Assembly: GCF_000801315.1 (NCBI RefSeq)
Contig: NZ_CP010056.1
Location: 105,181-169,180, forward strand
Length of the DNA: 64,000 nt
DNA from: Hymenobacter sp. DG25B
Lineage (GTDB): Bacteria; Bacteroidota; Bacteroidia; Cytophagales; Hymenobacteraceae
Direction of reading: 5' to 3'
Below the pieces are notes generated by a model. It was not told where the DNA came from. It saw only the letters and a program-made list of their open reading frames with translations, and did no database searches. Made by a program: the position numbers and the translations under genes. Within the stretch, counting starts at the first letter, position 1. Every line of letters begins with the position of its first letter. This document shows positions 47,987 to 55,647 of this stretch, piece after piece.

Positions 47987-48078
47987 CATAACCCTGTTGA
48001 ACCGAGCGTTTCATAAACGTTATAAGCCGACCAGCGGAGGCATAACCCCCGTTGAACGTCCGTTTAATAATGAGTATA
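47987..48078. repeat. Imperfect 38-base direct repeat upstream of a small gene
   Basis: Copies at 47987-48024 and 48041-48078 share CATAACCC, GTTGAAC, CGTTTnATAA and a final TATA, with small offsets in the middle. The first copy contains the palindrome CGTTTCATAAACG. The pair ends just before the candidate promoter of the 45-residue protein gene. Confidence 0.5.
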
Positions 48079-48086
48079 GGAGAAGG

Positions 48087-48120
48087 TTGCGCCCTCATGT
48101 TCCGAAGAACGATATCTTTG
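48087..48120 (+). promoter_or_regulatory. Candidate promoter of the small basic protein gene
   Basis: TTG at 48087-48089 and TATCTTTG at 48113-48120 fit the phylum's -33 and -7 elements, though the 23-base spacer is longer than ideal. The -7 box fits TAnnTTTG exactly, and the start codon follows 23 bases downstream. Confidence 0.5.
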
Positions 48121-48143
48121 GGCAGAACTTAACTTCTATTTGT

Positions 48144-48281
48144 ATGTCGACCAAGACCCTTAAGTCCGAGACCACCCCGGCTGCTGCGAAGCAGACGGAA
48201 ATCACCCGGGAGACCATCCACCGCCGCGTAAAGCAGGCCCAGGAGCGTCGCCGCAACAAGCTTAAGCACGTGAACCCCTAG
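48144..48281 (+). CDS. Small basic protein of 45 residues, unknown function
   Basis: Starts MSTKTLKSETTPAAAKQTEI and ends ...QERRRNKLKHVNP. The first third is disordered and Thr/Ser/Ala-rich; the rest (about residues 20-42) should form one strongly basic helix, so nucleic-acid or ribosome binding is conceivable. It is recognised as a gene by context: a TAnnTTTG promoter just upstream and a perfect 16-bp terminator stem 20 bases after the stop. The open frame extends upstream to 47940, but the promoter lies inside that extension, so the short form is preferred. It stands alone in a decayed 3-kb region, which makes its intact state notable. No family was recognised. Confidence 0.6.
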   Translation: MSTKTLKSETTPAAAKQTEITRETIHRRVKQAQERRRNKLKHVNP

Positions 48282-48302
48282 TTCCCGCTAGCCTTTGCTG
48301 CC

Positions 48303-48340
48303 AATAAAGCCCCTTCTACTCGCTTAGAAGGGGCTTTATT
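48303..48340. terminator. Rho-independent terminator after the small basic protein gene
   Basis: AATAAAGCCCCTTCT pairs perfectly with AGAAGGGGCTTTATT, and one further A-T pair closes a six-base loop. The flanking A- and T-rich ends allow function in both directions. Confidence 0.85.
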
Positions 48341-48789
48341 ATTACCTCCTGCCCCCATCCCGCCAATGCCTTCTCACCTGACTCACCCCGCTGAGAAGGT
48401 CTAATCAGCGGGGATAGAATAGGTCTTGGTTAATGTTCTAATCCCAAAGTCATCTTTGGCCAATCTACCGACCAGGATGCGCCAGTCTTTAGCCTAGCGT
48501 ACACGGAAAAAGAGGTGCTGTCTTATACAAACATGGAATTGACCAGCCGAATCGAGTACTCACGCCAGGACAGTGTGCTGCACTATGGTAATCCGAAGGG
48601 ATAGGTCCCGCTCCGTAAACATCAACGGATTTTGTTTATAGTAAAACGAAAGATTCCCGTAAGACTTACCTACAGGTAATTTTGATTATGCAGGTCTTCC
48701 ATAAGTGTTGTCCGAATTTTCAAAGCAGTCCGGGGCTACACTTTGGATATTGTCTTTTCAATTTGCAAAGCGCAAATTCATAATCAACG
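48341..48789. other. Intergenic stretch without recognisable gene
   Basis: About 450 bases, noticeably AT-richer than the flanks. Both strands are full of stops. A short palindrome around CCCCGCTGAG...AATCAGCGGG near 48387-48414 and AATTTGC...GCAAATT near 48761 are the only structures noticed. Nothing supports a gene. Confidence 0.4.
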
Positions 48790-49118
48790 ATGAGACAACA
48801 CAACGGCATGCTTCCCCAGAATATAGTGGTTCTGCTTAGGGTGCTCTTACTGGGAGGCCGCTTCTAGGAAAGTAAAGTCGTGGGGTTAGCCTTATTTCTA
48901 AGTCCATCGGAAATATCCTGCAACCTAAAGCAGTGCCCGTACGCCCGCTTGCTGGAGGACAAGAGCCGGCACGTGGTCCGGCGGACCTTTCCGGAGTTTC
49001 TGCTTTAAGGGCTACCGGTGGAGCTTCCTACCCAGCGGGCGCGCAGGTGCGGGGGCTGCCCACTGCGCGCAGTGCCGCTCCGTTGTGGGAGAAACTGGTG
49101 GCGCAGAAGCCTGCTTAC
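48790..49118 (+). pseudogene. Possible relic of an ISL3-type transposase N-terminus
   Basis: Reading from ATG at 48790 and ignoring two stops gives MRQHNGMLPQNIVVLLRVLL, then CNLKQCPYARLLEDKSRHVV, RRTFPEF, and GLPVELPTQRARRCGGCPLR. Order and spacing faintly resemble the zinc-binding start of ISL3 transposases (Cys pair, S-R-Y/H, R-T-L, DLP, G..V.L, R-R-F..C). The rest of a transposase is absent and the 3' part overlaps the end of the SMP-30 gene on the other strand. The match is weak. Confidence 0.25.
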
Positions 49119-49127
49119 AGCAGGTCG

Positions 49128-50000
49128 CTATTGTGGATCATAAAAACTAGCAGGCAGGCCACTTACGCCCGGCTTTACGGCAAATACATTTCCGCTTAAA
49201 GGGAATTGGGTTAGCTGTTCAGGGCTGAGCTCTTTGCGGGCGGAGGTAATATAAAGAGTCTGTAAGTCAGGCCCGCCGAAGGTACAGGAAGTTGTAAGGG
49301 GCGCTGGCACCTTAATAACCTGCAATAGCGCACCCGTGCCGGGGTGGTAGCGGTGGATGGCCCCACCACCCCACACGGCCACCCAAAGCATGCCCTCCCT
49401 ATCGATGGTCATGCCATCAGGAACCCCCGTTTCTCTCGCAATGCGCACGATATTTCTACCGTTTGAAATGCTGCCGGAGGCAATATCATAGTCGAATGCC
49501 TGCACCCGGAGCGTCGGCGAGTCAATGAAATACATGGTAGAATGGTCTAATGACCAGGTTATGCCGTTGGAGGTGGTAATGCCGTGCAGCATGACGTGCA
49601 GGCTACCATCAGGGTCCAGGCGGTACAACGTGCCAGTACCAGCACGCAGCCGCATATCATAGGTGCCTACCCAGAACCGCCCGGCCGGGTCACATTTTCC
49701 GTCGTTGAAGCGAAGGCTGTGGTCGGTTAGCGGGTTTGCCAGCAGCGTTAGGTGGCCGCTGGCCAGGTTAAGCTGATGAATGCCATTTTGCAGCGCCAGC
49801 AGCACGGAATTGTGGTGCATAAGTGCTGCGCTGCCAACCCGGGCGGGCATCAAAAAGGAATGATCCTGCCCGGAAGCCGGGTCAAAAACATGGAAAGCAC
49901 AGCCATCAATATCAACCCAATACAGTTGCTGCGTCTCCGGGTTCCAGAGCGGGCCTTCACCCAAGGCCGCCTGCGCAGGCAGAATAGAACAGGCTTCCAT
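49128..50000 (-). CDS. SMP-30/gluconolactonase family lactonase, probable galactonolactonase
   Basis: Six-bladed beta-propeller lactonase of 290 aa, divalent-metal dependent. The metal ligand Glu is in LGEGPLWNP near residue 15, Asn in TTSNGITWS in mid-protein, and Asp in VPDGMTIDREG. LRFNDGKCDPAGRFWVGTYD is the family core. No signal peptide is seen, so it acts in the cytoplasm. It is the last gene of an operon with DgoA, DgoD and DgoK and follows DgoK by 15 bases. The likely substrate is therefore D-galactono-1,4-lactone, opened to D-galactonate (inference from context; related enzymes accept gluconolactone or arabinolactone). Confidence 0.85.
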   Translation of the reverse strand: MEACSILPAQAALGEGPLWNPETQQLYWVDIDGCAFHVFDPASGQDHSFLMPARVGSAALMHHNSVLLALQNGIHQLNLASGHLTLLANPLTDHSLRFNDGKCDPAGRFWVGTYDMRLRAGTGTLYRLDPDGSLHVMLHGITTSNGITWSLDHSTMYFIDSPTLRVQAFDYDIASGSISNGRNIVRIARETGVPDGMTIDREGMLWVAVWGGGAIHRYHPGTGALLQVIKVPAPLTTSCTFGGPDLQTLYITSARKELSPEQLTQFPLSGNVFAVKPGVSGLPASFYDPQ

Positions 50001-50015
50001 GGCAAGGCTTTCGTT

Positions 50016-51008
50016 TCAGGCGTCTTCTTTCTCCATTTGACTTCCTTGAAAAACGGCCCACTGCCCTTTTATGGTTACATCCTCGCCATTTTTCACTTCT
50101 ACCGGCACTTTATCCGCAATACCCAAAACGTGTAGCGCGGCGCTATAATGCGCCACCAGCACGGGTTTCCCAGCCAGGACAATTCGGGCCGGCAGGTTCC
50201 GGACCAGGTCCTGGCATTCGCTACCAATGACCAGGCCACTCAGGTAAAAATAATTTTCCTGCCGGGTAGCTTTTCGGAATAAATCCTGGGTGCGCACCAG
50301 GAACGCATTGTGCAGCAGATTGGCCTGCTGGCTGTCCTGGATACCTTTGGCAAACCACTGCTGGTTGTTGCCTTCCTCCAATTGCCCGCCTTCTTCTACG
50401 GAGGCGGCCAGAATGCTTTCTTTCGATAACAGGGAAAAGACTTCGCCGGTCATGTAGGTTGTCAACGATACGGCCCGCCCGTGCTGCACCTGCACATGCT
50501 TGGTATGCGTGCCGGGATGCAAAAAAAGCTGCAATTGCGGAGTGTTTTCCAGCGCACAACCCACCAGCTGGGTTTCCTCGCCCCGCATTACATCATCCTC
50601 GCTTTTCACCCCTGATATCAGCAGTATGGGCTGTTCAAAACGGGCAGTGGGTGGCAGATATTTGGTTTGCAGATTTGTACCATCGGTAGCGAAAGGTAGC
50701 GGCTTGTACGGCAGCTCCGCCATGCCGATGGTGGACGAGGCCATACCCGATATGACGATGGGCACGCCCTTCAGCGACATTTTCATGATTACTTCCAGCT
50801 TCTGCAAATGCGGCTGCAGAACACCCAGATAAAAGTCCAGGCGCTGCGCGGGCGGCTGCTTAGCCTGCTGCCAGCTTTTATCAATAGCCGCGTTGCCCTC
50901 CCGGGAGCTTACCTGCGCCAGCACGGTCAGGGTATGGCGCTCTACCAGCAGCAGGCGGAAGGAAGAAGTGCCCCAGTCGCAGCTGAAAAAGGTGTTCTTT
51001 GGGTCCAT
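50016..51008 (-). CDS. dgoK: 2-dehydro-3-deoxygalactonokinase
   Basis: Kinase of 330 aa that phosphorylates 2-keto-3-deoxy-D-galactonate (KDGal) at C6. Family marks are the N-terminal phosphate loop SCDWGTSSFRLLLV, the mid-protein motif SGMASSTIGMAELPY, the DgoK signature DDVMRGEETQLVG and LHPGTHTKHVQV. It belongs to the DgoK family within the sugar kinase/Hsp70 fold. The protein is slightly longer than the E. coli enzyme (292 aa). It lies between dgoD and the lactonase gene with short gaps and is read as part of one operon. Confidence 0.92.
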   Translation of the reverse strand: MDPKNTFFSCDWGTSSFRLLLVERHTLTVLAQVSSREGNAAIDKSWQQAKQPPAQRLDFYLGVLQPHLQKLEVIMKMSLKGVPIVISGMASSTIGMAELPYKPLPFATDGTNLQTKYLPPTARFEQPILLISGVKSEDDVMRGEETQLVGCALENTPQLQLFLHPGTHTKHVQVQHGRAVSLTTYMTGEVFSLLSKESILAASVEEGGQLEEGNNQQWFAKGIQDSQQANLLHNAFLVRTQDLFRKATRQENYFYLSGLVIGSECQDLVRNLPARIVLAGKPVLVAHYSAALHVLGIADKVPVEVKNGEDVTIKGQWAVFQGSQMEKEDA

Positions 51009-51027
51009 AGGCCAATTAGTTGGGGGC

Positions 51028-52176
51028 TTACCACTCTGCCAGGCTGCCGTCGGGATTGTGCCAGATGGGGTTGTGCCAGTTGTGGCCCGTAGCGGCGCGG
51101 CTCAGCAGGTACTCCTCATTTATTTGAATGCCCAACCCGGGCCCTTCGGGGATTTTGCAAAAGCCTTTTTCGTAGTCGAATACAGTTTTATCCACCAGGT
51201 AATCCAGCAGGTCGTTTTCCCGATTGTAGTGAATTCCCAGGCTTTGTTCCTGAATAAAAGCATTGTGGCAGGTGGCATCTACCTGCAGGCAGGCAGCCAG
51301 GGCAATAGGCCCCAGGGGGCAATGGGGCGCGGCGGCCACGTCAAAAGCCTCGGCCATGGAAATTATTTTCTTGCACTCCGTGATGCCGCCCGCGTGCGAG
51401 AGGTCGGGTTGGATAATGTCCGCGTAGCCATCAATCAGCATCTGTTTGAAGTCCCAGCGCGAAAACATTCGCTCGCCTGTAGCAATGGGAATGGCGCAGT
51501 GTCGGGCAATTTCCCGGAGCGCCTCGTTGTTCTGCGGCAGCACGGGCTCCTCAATAAACATGGGATGAAAAGGCTCCAGCTCCCGGGCAAGCACCTTGGC
51601 CATGGGCTTGTGCACGCGGCCATGAAAATCGATGCCGATGCCCAGGCCGGGGCCGCCGGCGTCGCGCACGGCTGCCACGCGGGCCAGCACCTGGTCTACT
51701 TTCAAGTGGGAGTCCACGTAGTTCATCTCATCGGTGGCATTCATTTTAATGGCCGTGAAGCCTTTGGCCACCATACCCGCCGTGGCCAGCCCTACCTCCG
51801 TAGGCCGGTCGCCGCCAATCCAGGAATACACCCGCATCAGCTCCCGCACCCGCCCGCCCATCAGCTGATGGATGGGGGCGCAGTGGTATTTTCCCTTGAT
51901 ATCCCACAGGGCCTGGTCAATACCGGCCAGCGCGCTCATCAGGATAGGGCCGCCCCGGTAAAAGCCGCCCCGGTACATCACCTGCCAATGGTCCTCGATG
52001 TTGAGCGGATTTTTGCCCAGCAGATTTTCCATCAGCTCGGTAACGGCGGCGGCCACGGTGGCCGCCCGCCCTTCTACCACCGGCTCGCCCCAACCTACGA
52101 TACCGGCATCGGTTTCGAGCTTCAAAAACAGCCACCGGGGTGGTACCTGATACAGGGTAAAGCGGGTGATTTTCAT
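51028..52176 (-). CDS. dgoD: D-galactonate dehydratase
   Basis: Enolase-superfamily enzyme (mandelate racemase subgroup) of 382 aa that removes water from D-galactonate to give KDGal. The metal ligands are Asp in GIDFHGRVHKP, Glu in FIEEPVLPQN and Glu in ATGERMFSRWDF. The catalytic His lies in DFHGR and the second His in APHCPLGPIAL, the pair that distinguishes galactonate dehydratases from mandelate racemase proper. The N-terminal capping domain includes GWGEPVVEGRA and the 20s loop. It is coupled to the aldolase gene by a 4-base overlap. Among acid sugar dehydratases of this subgroup the dgoK/dgoA context makes galactonate the best assignment. Confidence 0.93.
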   Translation of the reverse strand: MKITRFTLYQVPPRWLFLKLETDAGIVGWGEPVVEGRAATVAAAVTELMENLLGKNPLNIEDHWQVMYRGGFYRGGPILMSALAGIDQALWDIKGKYHCAPIHQLMGGRVRELMRVYSWIGGDRPTEVGLATAGMVAKGFTAIKMNATDEMNYVDSHLKVDQVLARVAAVRDAGGPGLGIGIDFHGRVHKPMAKVLARELEPFHPMFIEEPVLPQNNEALREIARHCAIPIATGERMFSRWDFKQMLIDGYADIIQPDLSHAGGITECKKIISMAEAFDVAAAPHCPLGPIALAACLQVDATCHNAFIQEQSLGIHYNRENDLLDYLVDKTVFDYEKGFCKIPEGPGLGIQINEEYLLSRAATGHNWHNPIWHNPDGSLAEW

Positions 52177-52817
52177 GCCGGAGAGCTAGAGGGTGCCGCT
52201 ACCGCTTCTACAAACTGCCGGGCAGTGGCAGTGAGCTGCCGCAGGTACGCGTCAGTGACTTTCTGCGTGGTGTTGACCAAGGCGCTGGCCAGCCCGAAGG
52301 CCACGGCGCCGGCCTCCTGAAAGCTCTTGATATTATCCAGCCGCACACCCCCGGTGGGCATCAGCGGAATTTGGGGCAGCGGCCCGGCTATATCTTTAAA
52401 ATAAGTAGCACCCATGGAAGCCGGAAATACCTTGATAATGTCGCCGCCATATTCATAGGCCTTCAGGATTTCGGTGGCCGTATAGGCACCAGGGATACTC
52501 ACCGCGCCGTAGCGACGGGTTATCCGAATAGTTTTCTTATTCAGCGTGGGCGAAATAATAAAGCGGGCCCCGGCCAGCAGTGCTGCCCGCGCCGATTCAG
52601 CATCGAGCACGGTGCCGGCTCCTACCAGCATCTGCCCTTCCATTTCGCGCGCCAGCTCTTCAATGGCAGCCAGGGCGCCGGGCGAGTTTAGCGTAATTTC
52701 CATCGTCCGCACCCCACCGGCATGCAGTGCCCGGGCAATGGGCAGCAGCTTCTTCGGCTCGGCACCGCGAATAATGGCCACCAGCTTGTTTTCCAGTATA
52801 TGCGTGAGGGGTGTCAT
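52173..52817 (-). CDS. dgoA: 2-dehydro-3-deoxy-6-phosphogalactonate aldolase
   Basis: Class I aldolase of the KDPG/KDPGal family, 214 aa, splitting KDPGal into pyruvate and glyceraldehyde-3-phosphate. The start at 52817 (MTPLTHILENKLVAIIRG) gives the usual length. The family motif Glu is in TMEITLNSPGA, the phosphate loop in VGAGTVLDAESA, and the Schiff-base Lys in DIIKVFPAS; GGV near LMPTGGVRLDNI closes the barrel. KDPG and KDPGal aldolases are hard to separate by sequence, and the operon decides the call. It is the first gene of the galactonate operon and overlaps dgoD. A broken GH1-like gene points the other way from about 50 bases upstream. Confidence 0.9.
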   Translation of the reverse strand: MTPLTHILENKLVAIIRGAEPKKLLPIARALHAGGVRTMEITLNSPGALAAIEELAREMEGQMLVGAGTVLDAESARAALLAGARFIISPTLNKKTIRITRRYGAVSIPGAYTATEILKAYEYGGDIIKVFPASMGATYFKDIAGPLPQIPLMPTGGVRLDNIKSFQEAGAVAFGLASALVNTTQKVTDAYLRQLTATARQFVEAVAAPSSSPA

Positions 52818-52866
52818 GGCAGTACGGAATACGTTTCTACCCGCATGGGCTTCTCCCACAACGTAG

Positions 52867-53262
52867 AACACCAGAGCCTGGTTAGGGCGGAGTTGGATGA
52901 AGGCGGGCATTCATTTTTTGCGCTACGGCCCGCCCATTTATAAAACGTGGCTGGCCCCCGGGAAGTACGACTGGTCCTTTGCCGACGAAACCTTCCAGGA
53001 TCTGCTGCGCCGCAACATCTCTCCCATTGTGGATTTGTGCCACTTTGGCCTGCCCGACTGGCTGGGGAATTTCCAGAACCCCGACTTTCCGTTGCTGTTT
53101 GAGCAGTATGCCCGCGCGTTTGCCACCCGCTTTCCGTGGGTGCAGCTTTACACGCCCGTGAATGAAATGTTTATCTGCGCCGAGTTTTCGGCCCTGCATG
53201 GGTGGTGGAATGAGCAGCTTACCGGCCACCAAAGTTTTGTAACGGCCCGTTTTGCTCCCTAA
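52867..53262 (+). pseudogene. Truncated GH1-like glycosidase gene
   Basis: About 120 codons of a clan-A (GH1-like) glycosidase: GIHFLRYGPPIYKTWLAPGK, YDWSFADETF, DLCHFGLPDWLGNFQNPDFP, and TPVNEMFICAEFSA, which holds the acid/base Glu of the TxNEP motif. The 5' end is degraded (a frame change around 52885), and the 3' end stops at 53262, exactly where an IS3 transposase relic begins. Roughly two thirds of the barrel, including the nucleophile, are gone. Its place next to the galactonate operon suggests it once supplied galactose or a related sugar. Confidence 0.7.
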
Positions 53263-53372
53263 AAGTCGCCCACTACCTCGATACCTGCTTCAACGTAGAC
53301 CTCCGCCACTCCGCTCTGGGCTACCATTCGTGCCATCAATTAGAACACGAGCTGAAAACCAACCTGCTTTAG
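53259..53372 (+). mobile_element. C-terminal relic of an IS3-family transposase OrfB
   Basis: A frame from 53259 reads LKVAHYLDTCFNVDLRHSAL, GYHSCHQLEHELKTNLL and stops at 53372. R-HSALGY-x(n)-E-x(n)-L is the typical end of IS3 OrfB (integrase catalytic core). Only this last piece remains. It directly abuts the truncated GH1-like gene, so it marks the former insertion point. No terminal inverted repeat is evident. Confidence 0.65.
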
Positions 53373-53869
53373 CTCATTATCTGCTTTCACTGGACCTCCC
53401 TGGGCTCGACTACGCTCGACATGATACGTTGGTATATTTTTGTTTAACAACACCTTATAAAACAAATGGAACAAGTCATTCTGAGCTTGTCAAAGCGTTT
53501 CGCCTCTTTCGCAGAACCTCCCCAGCCCCTCTCGGACTTGAGTTACTTTGGCAACGACCGCACACGGGATTCCTCGACAAAGCTCCGAATGACATTCATT
53601 TCAAACCACGGCCGCCTGAAGGTTGCTTTAATCCGCCCTTTTTGACGGACTTTTTGCTGACTGCTCACCCTCAACCAACTGCCAGCAGCAAATCAGCGGC
53701 ACCGCACAAGCAGGCTCTTATTACACAGGCCGCCGGAAGCATTAATAAATCTTTAGCGGAATGGCTTTTTCCTGCGCGGGCAAAATCAAAACGGTAGTTT
53801 TGGGTCTACCCGGGCCTGGCTGGTTGATTCCTTTATTGGGGCGGCTGGCTACCTATTTCCTGGCACATA
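53373..53869. other. Intergenic stretch with REP-like element
   Basis: About 500 bases without a credible gene. It includes an inverted repeat (53475-53593, listed separately) and, on its right, the upstream region of the YitT gene. The composition is mixed and open frames are short and unlike neighbouring genes. Confidence 0.4.
53475..53593. repeat. Imperfect inverted repeat (REP-like)
   Basis: GTCATTCTGAGCTTGTC at 53475-53491 pairs with the reverse complement of GACAAAGCTCCGAATGAC at 53576-53593, with one mismatch and one extra base. The outer end GTCATtCtGAGC is the same theme as in the repeats at 18214 and 42714. Confidence 0.6.
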
Positions 53870-54784
53870 ATGGAAAATTCTTCCACTTCAATTTCTGTCA
53901 TGCCCGTTTCCGGCCCGGCAGCAAAACGATTTTTCAACATCCTGAAAAACGTGGCCTTTATCGTGGCCGGCATCCTGTCGGCGGGTATGGGGCTGAAGGG
54001 CTTTCTGCTGTCGAGCCACTTCATTGATGGGGGTGCCACGGGTATTTCCATGCTGCTCTCAGCGGCACTGCATCTGCCGCTTTCCTGGGGGCTGCTCCTC
54101 ATCAATATTCCTTTCCTGGTGCTGGGCTACCGGCAAATGGGGCTGCGGTTTGCCCTGAAAAGCGCGGCGGCCATTGCGGGCCTGGCGTTGTGCCTGGTGG
54201 TAGTGCCCTACCCTGATGTGACGCCCGACCGCCTGATTACGGCCGTTTTTGGGGGCGTATTTATTGGGGCCGGAATCGGGCTGGCTATGCGGGGCGGGGC
54301 GGTGCTGGACGGCACCGAAATCCTGGCTTTGCTCATCAACCGTAACACGCCCCTGCTCAAAGTCAGTGATATTATCCTGATTCTGAACATCTTCATTTTC
54401 GGGGTAGCCGCTTTTGTGCTGGGCGTAACGGAAGCCTTATATTCTATTCTGACGTACGTATCGGCCTCCAAAACCCTTGATTTCCTGCTAAATGGCATTG
54501 AGCAGTATACCGGAGTTACCATTATTTCGGAGCAGAGCGAGGCCATCCGGGAAGCTATTACCACGCACCTGGGCCGGGGCGTCACCATCTACAAAGGCCA
54601 GAGCGGCTATGGCAAGCGCGGCGAGCATCGGGAAGAGCGGAATATCATTTTCACGGTGGTTACGCGCCTGGAGCTCCCAAAGCTGCGCGAGGAAATAAAG
54701 CGCCTGGATCCGCATGCGTTTGTGGTGCAGCATAGCGTGGATGATGCCGTGGGCGGCATGCTGAAACGGCGGCCGCTACATTAA
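53870..54784 (+). CDS. YitT family membrane protein (DUF161 and DUF2179)
   Basis: Inner-membrane protein of 304 aa with five to six TM helices in residues 25-200 (FIVAGILSAGMGLKGFLL, LSWGLLLINIPFLVLGY, AIAGLALCLVVV, LITAVFGGVFIGAGIGLAM, IILILNIFIFGVAAFVLG). The signature is SSHFIDGGATGISMLLS, followed by AVLDGTEILALLIN. The C-terminal cytosolic DUF2179 domain (about 215-300; TIISEQSEAIREAITTHLGRG and KLREEIKRLDPHAFVVQH) is complete. The function of the family is unknown. It is followed by the RIC gene after 137 bases on the same strand and may or may not belong to the denitrification block. Confidence 0.9.
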   Translation: MENSSTSISVMPVSGPAAKRFFNILKNVAFIVAGILSAGMGLKGFLLSSHFIDGGATGISMLLSAALHLPLSWGLLLINIPFLVLGYRQMGLRFALKSAAAIAGLALCLVVVPYPDVTPDRLITAVFGGVFIGAGIGLAMRGGAVLDGTEILALLINRNTPLLKVSDIILILNIFIFGVAAFVLGVTEALYSILTYVSASKTLDFLLNGIEQYTGVTIISEQSEAIREAITTHLGRGVTIYKGQSGYGKRGEHREERNIIFTVVTRLELPKLREEIKRLDPHAFVVQHSVDDAVGGMLKRRPLH

Positions 54785-54850
54785 CTTTTTCATTCCCCAC
54801 CCGCAATAATCAACACAGAATCACTGCTGAAATGGCGCTGTTGCGCGCCC

Positions 54851-54866
54851 TATGATCTACATCATA
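54851..54866. promoter_or_regulatory. Fnr/Dnr-like palindromic site upstream of the iron-centre repair gene
   Basis: TATGATCTACATCATA is a perfect palindrome with six-base arms around four bases. Its core TGAT-N4-ATCA matches the Fnr/Dnr consensus TTGAT-N4-ATCAA except for the outermost base pair of each half-site. It lies 56 bases before the RIC start codon, a normal distance for activation. The Crp/Fnr gene two positions downstream is the natural candidate regulator. Confidence 0.55.
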
Positions 54867-54921
54867 ACTGGTGCCTGAGAGGCTGCTCTACTTTTGAAGC
54901 AAACCTTTTAACCATCCTGTT

Positions 54922-55647
54922 ATGACTACTGAAGTATCTGCTTCCCTGGCTGCTGCCTCTCTCCGCCAGCTGCTTACCTCCGACATCAGCCTGGCTGATA
55001 TTTTCTACCGCTACAAGATGGATTTCTGCTGTGGCGGGCACCAAACCCTGGCCCAGGCGGCCGAGCGGGCGCAGGCTCCGCTGGAGCAGGTAATGGAAGA
55101 GGTGGAAACGCATCTGCGCTTTGGCTCCGGCAAGCACCTGCGCGCCGAGAAGTGGCCCCTGCATTTCCTGGTAGAATATATTGAGCTGATACACCATGCC
55201 TACACCCGCGAGGCACTGACCACCATTGCGCCCGCACTGTCCAAAATCCTGCAAAAGCACGGCAGCAACCACCCCGAGCTGGAAACCCTGGCGGAGCTGT
55301 TTGTAGCCCTGGACGAAGAAATGCAGGCGCATATGCAGAAGGAAGAACGGGTGCTGTTCCCGTACATCGTGCGCCTGGCTCAAGGCAACGCGGAGGTACC
55401 CCCCTTCGGCAGCTTGCAAAACCCCATCCGCATGATGCAATCGGAGCACGATGATGCGGGCCGCATTCTGGAGCAGATGGCCGAAATAACCGGGCAGTTT
55501 ACCCCCCCGGCCGATGGCTGCAATACCTACCGATTTGTGTACCGCCGCCTGCAGGAGCTGGACGAGGACCTGCGCCTGCACATTCACCTGGAAAACAACA
55601 TCCTTTTCCCCCGGGCCCTGGCCCTGGAAGAGCAGCCCGGCGCCTGA
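54922..55647 (+). CDS. RIC family di-iron protein (YtfE/ScdA, repair of iron centres)
   Basis: Protein of 241 aa that repairs iron-sulfur or di-iron centres damaged by nitric oxide or peroxide. The N-terminal DUF542 domain (residues 1-65) has the conserved YKMDFCCGGHQTLAQA motif. The C-terminal hemerythrin-like four-helix bundle supplies His and Glu ligands, for example in EYIELIHHAYTREAL, HPELETLAELF, HMQKEERVLFPYI, QSEHDDAGRIL and HIHLENNILFPRAL. It is cytoplasmic. In nitrite- and N2O-reducing bacteria the gene is usually NO-induced, and the Fnr-like palindrome upstream agrees with that. The Crp/Fnr gene and nosZ follow on the same strand. Confidence 0.93.
   Translation: MTTEVSASLAAASLRQLLTSDISLADIFYRYKMDFCCGGHQTLAQAAERAQAPLEQVMEEVETHLRFGSGKHLRAEKWPLHFLVEYIELIHHAYTREALTTIAPALSKILQKHGSNHPELETLAELFVALDEEMQAHMQKEERVLFPYIVRLAQGNAEVPPFGSLQNPIRMMQSEHDDAGRILEQMAEITGQFTPPADGCNTYRFVYRRLQELDEDLRLHIHLENNILFPRALALEEQPGA

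Noticed and set aside
47940..48143. 68-codon N-terminal extension of the small basic protein
   Set aside because: The TAnnTTTG promoter and the direct repeats lie inside this stretch, so translation most likely starts at 48144.
48933..49199. Protein-coding gene of 88 codons on the plus strand
   Set aside because: Pro/Ala/Gly-rich composition with no domain; it overlaps the well-supported SMP-30 gene on the other strand and lies in decayed sequence.
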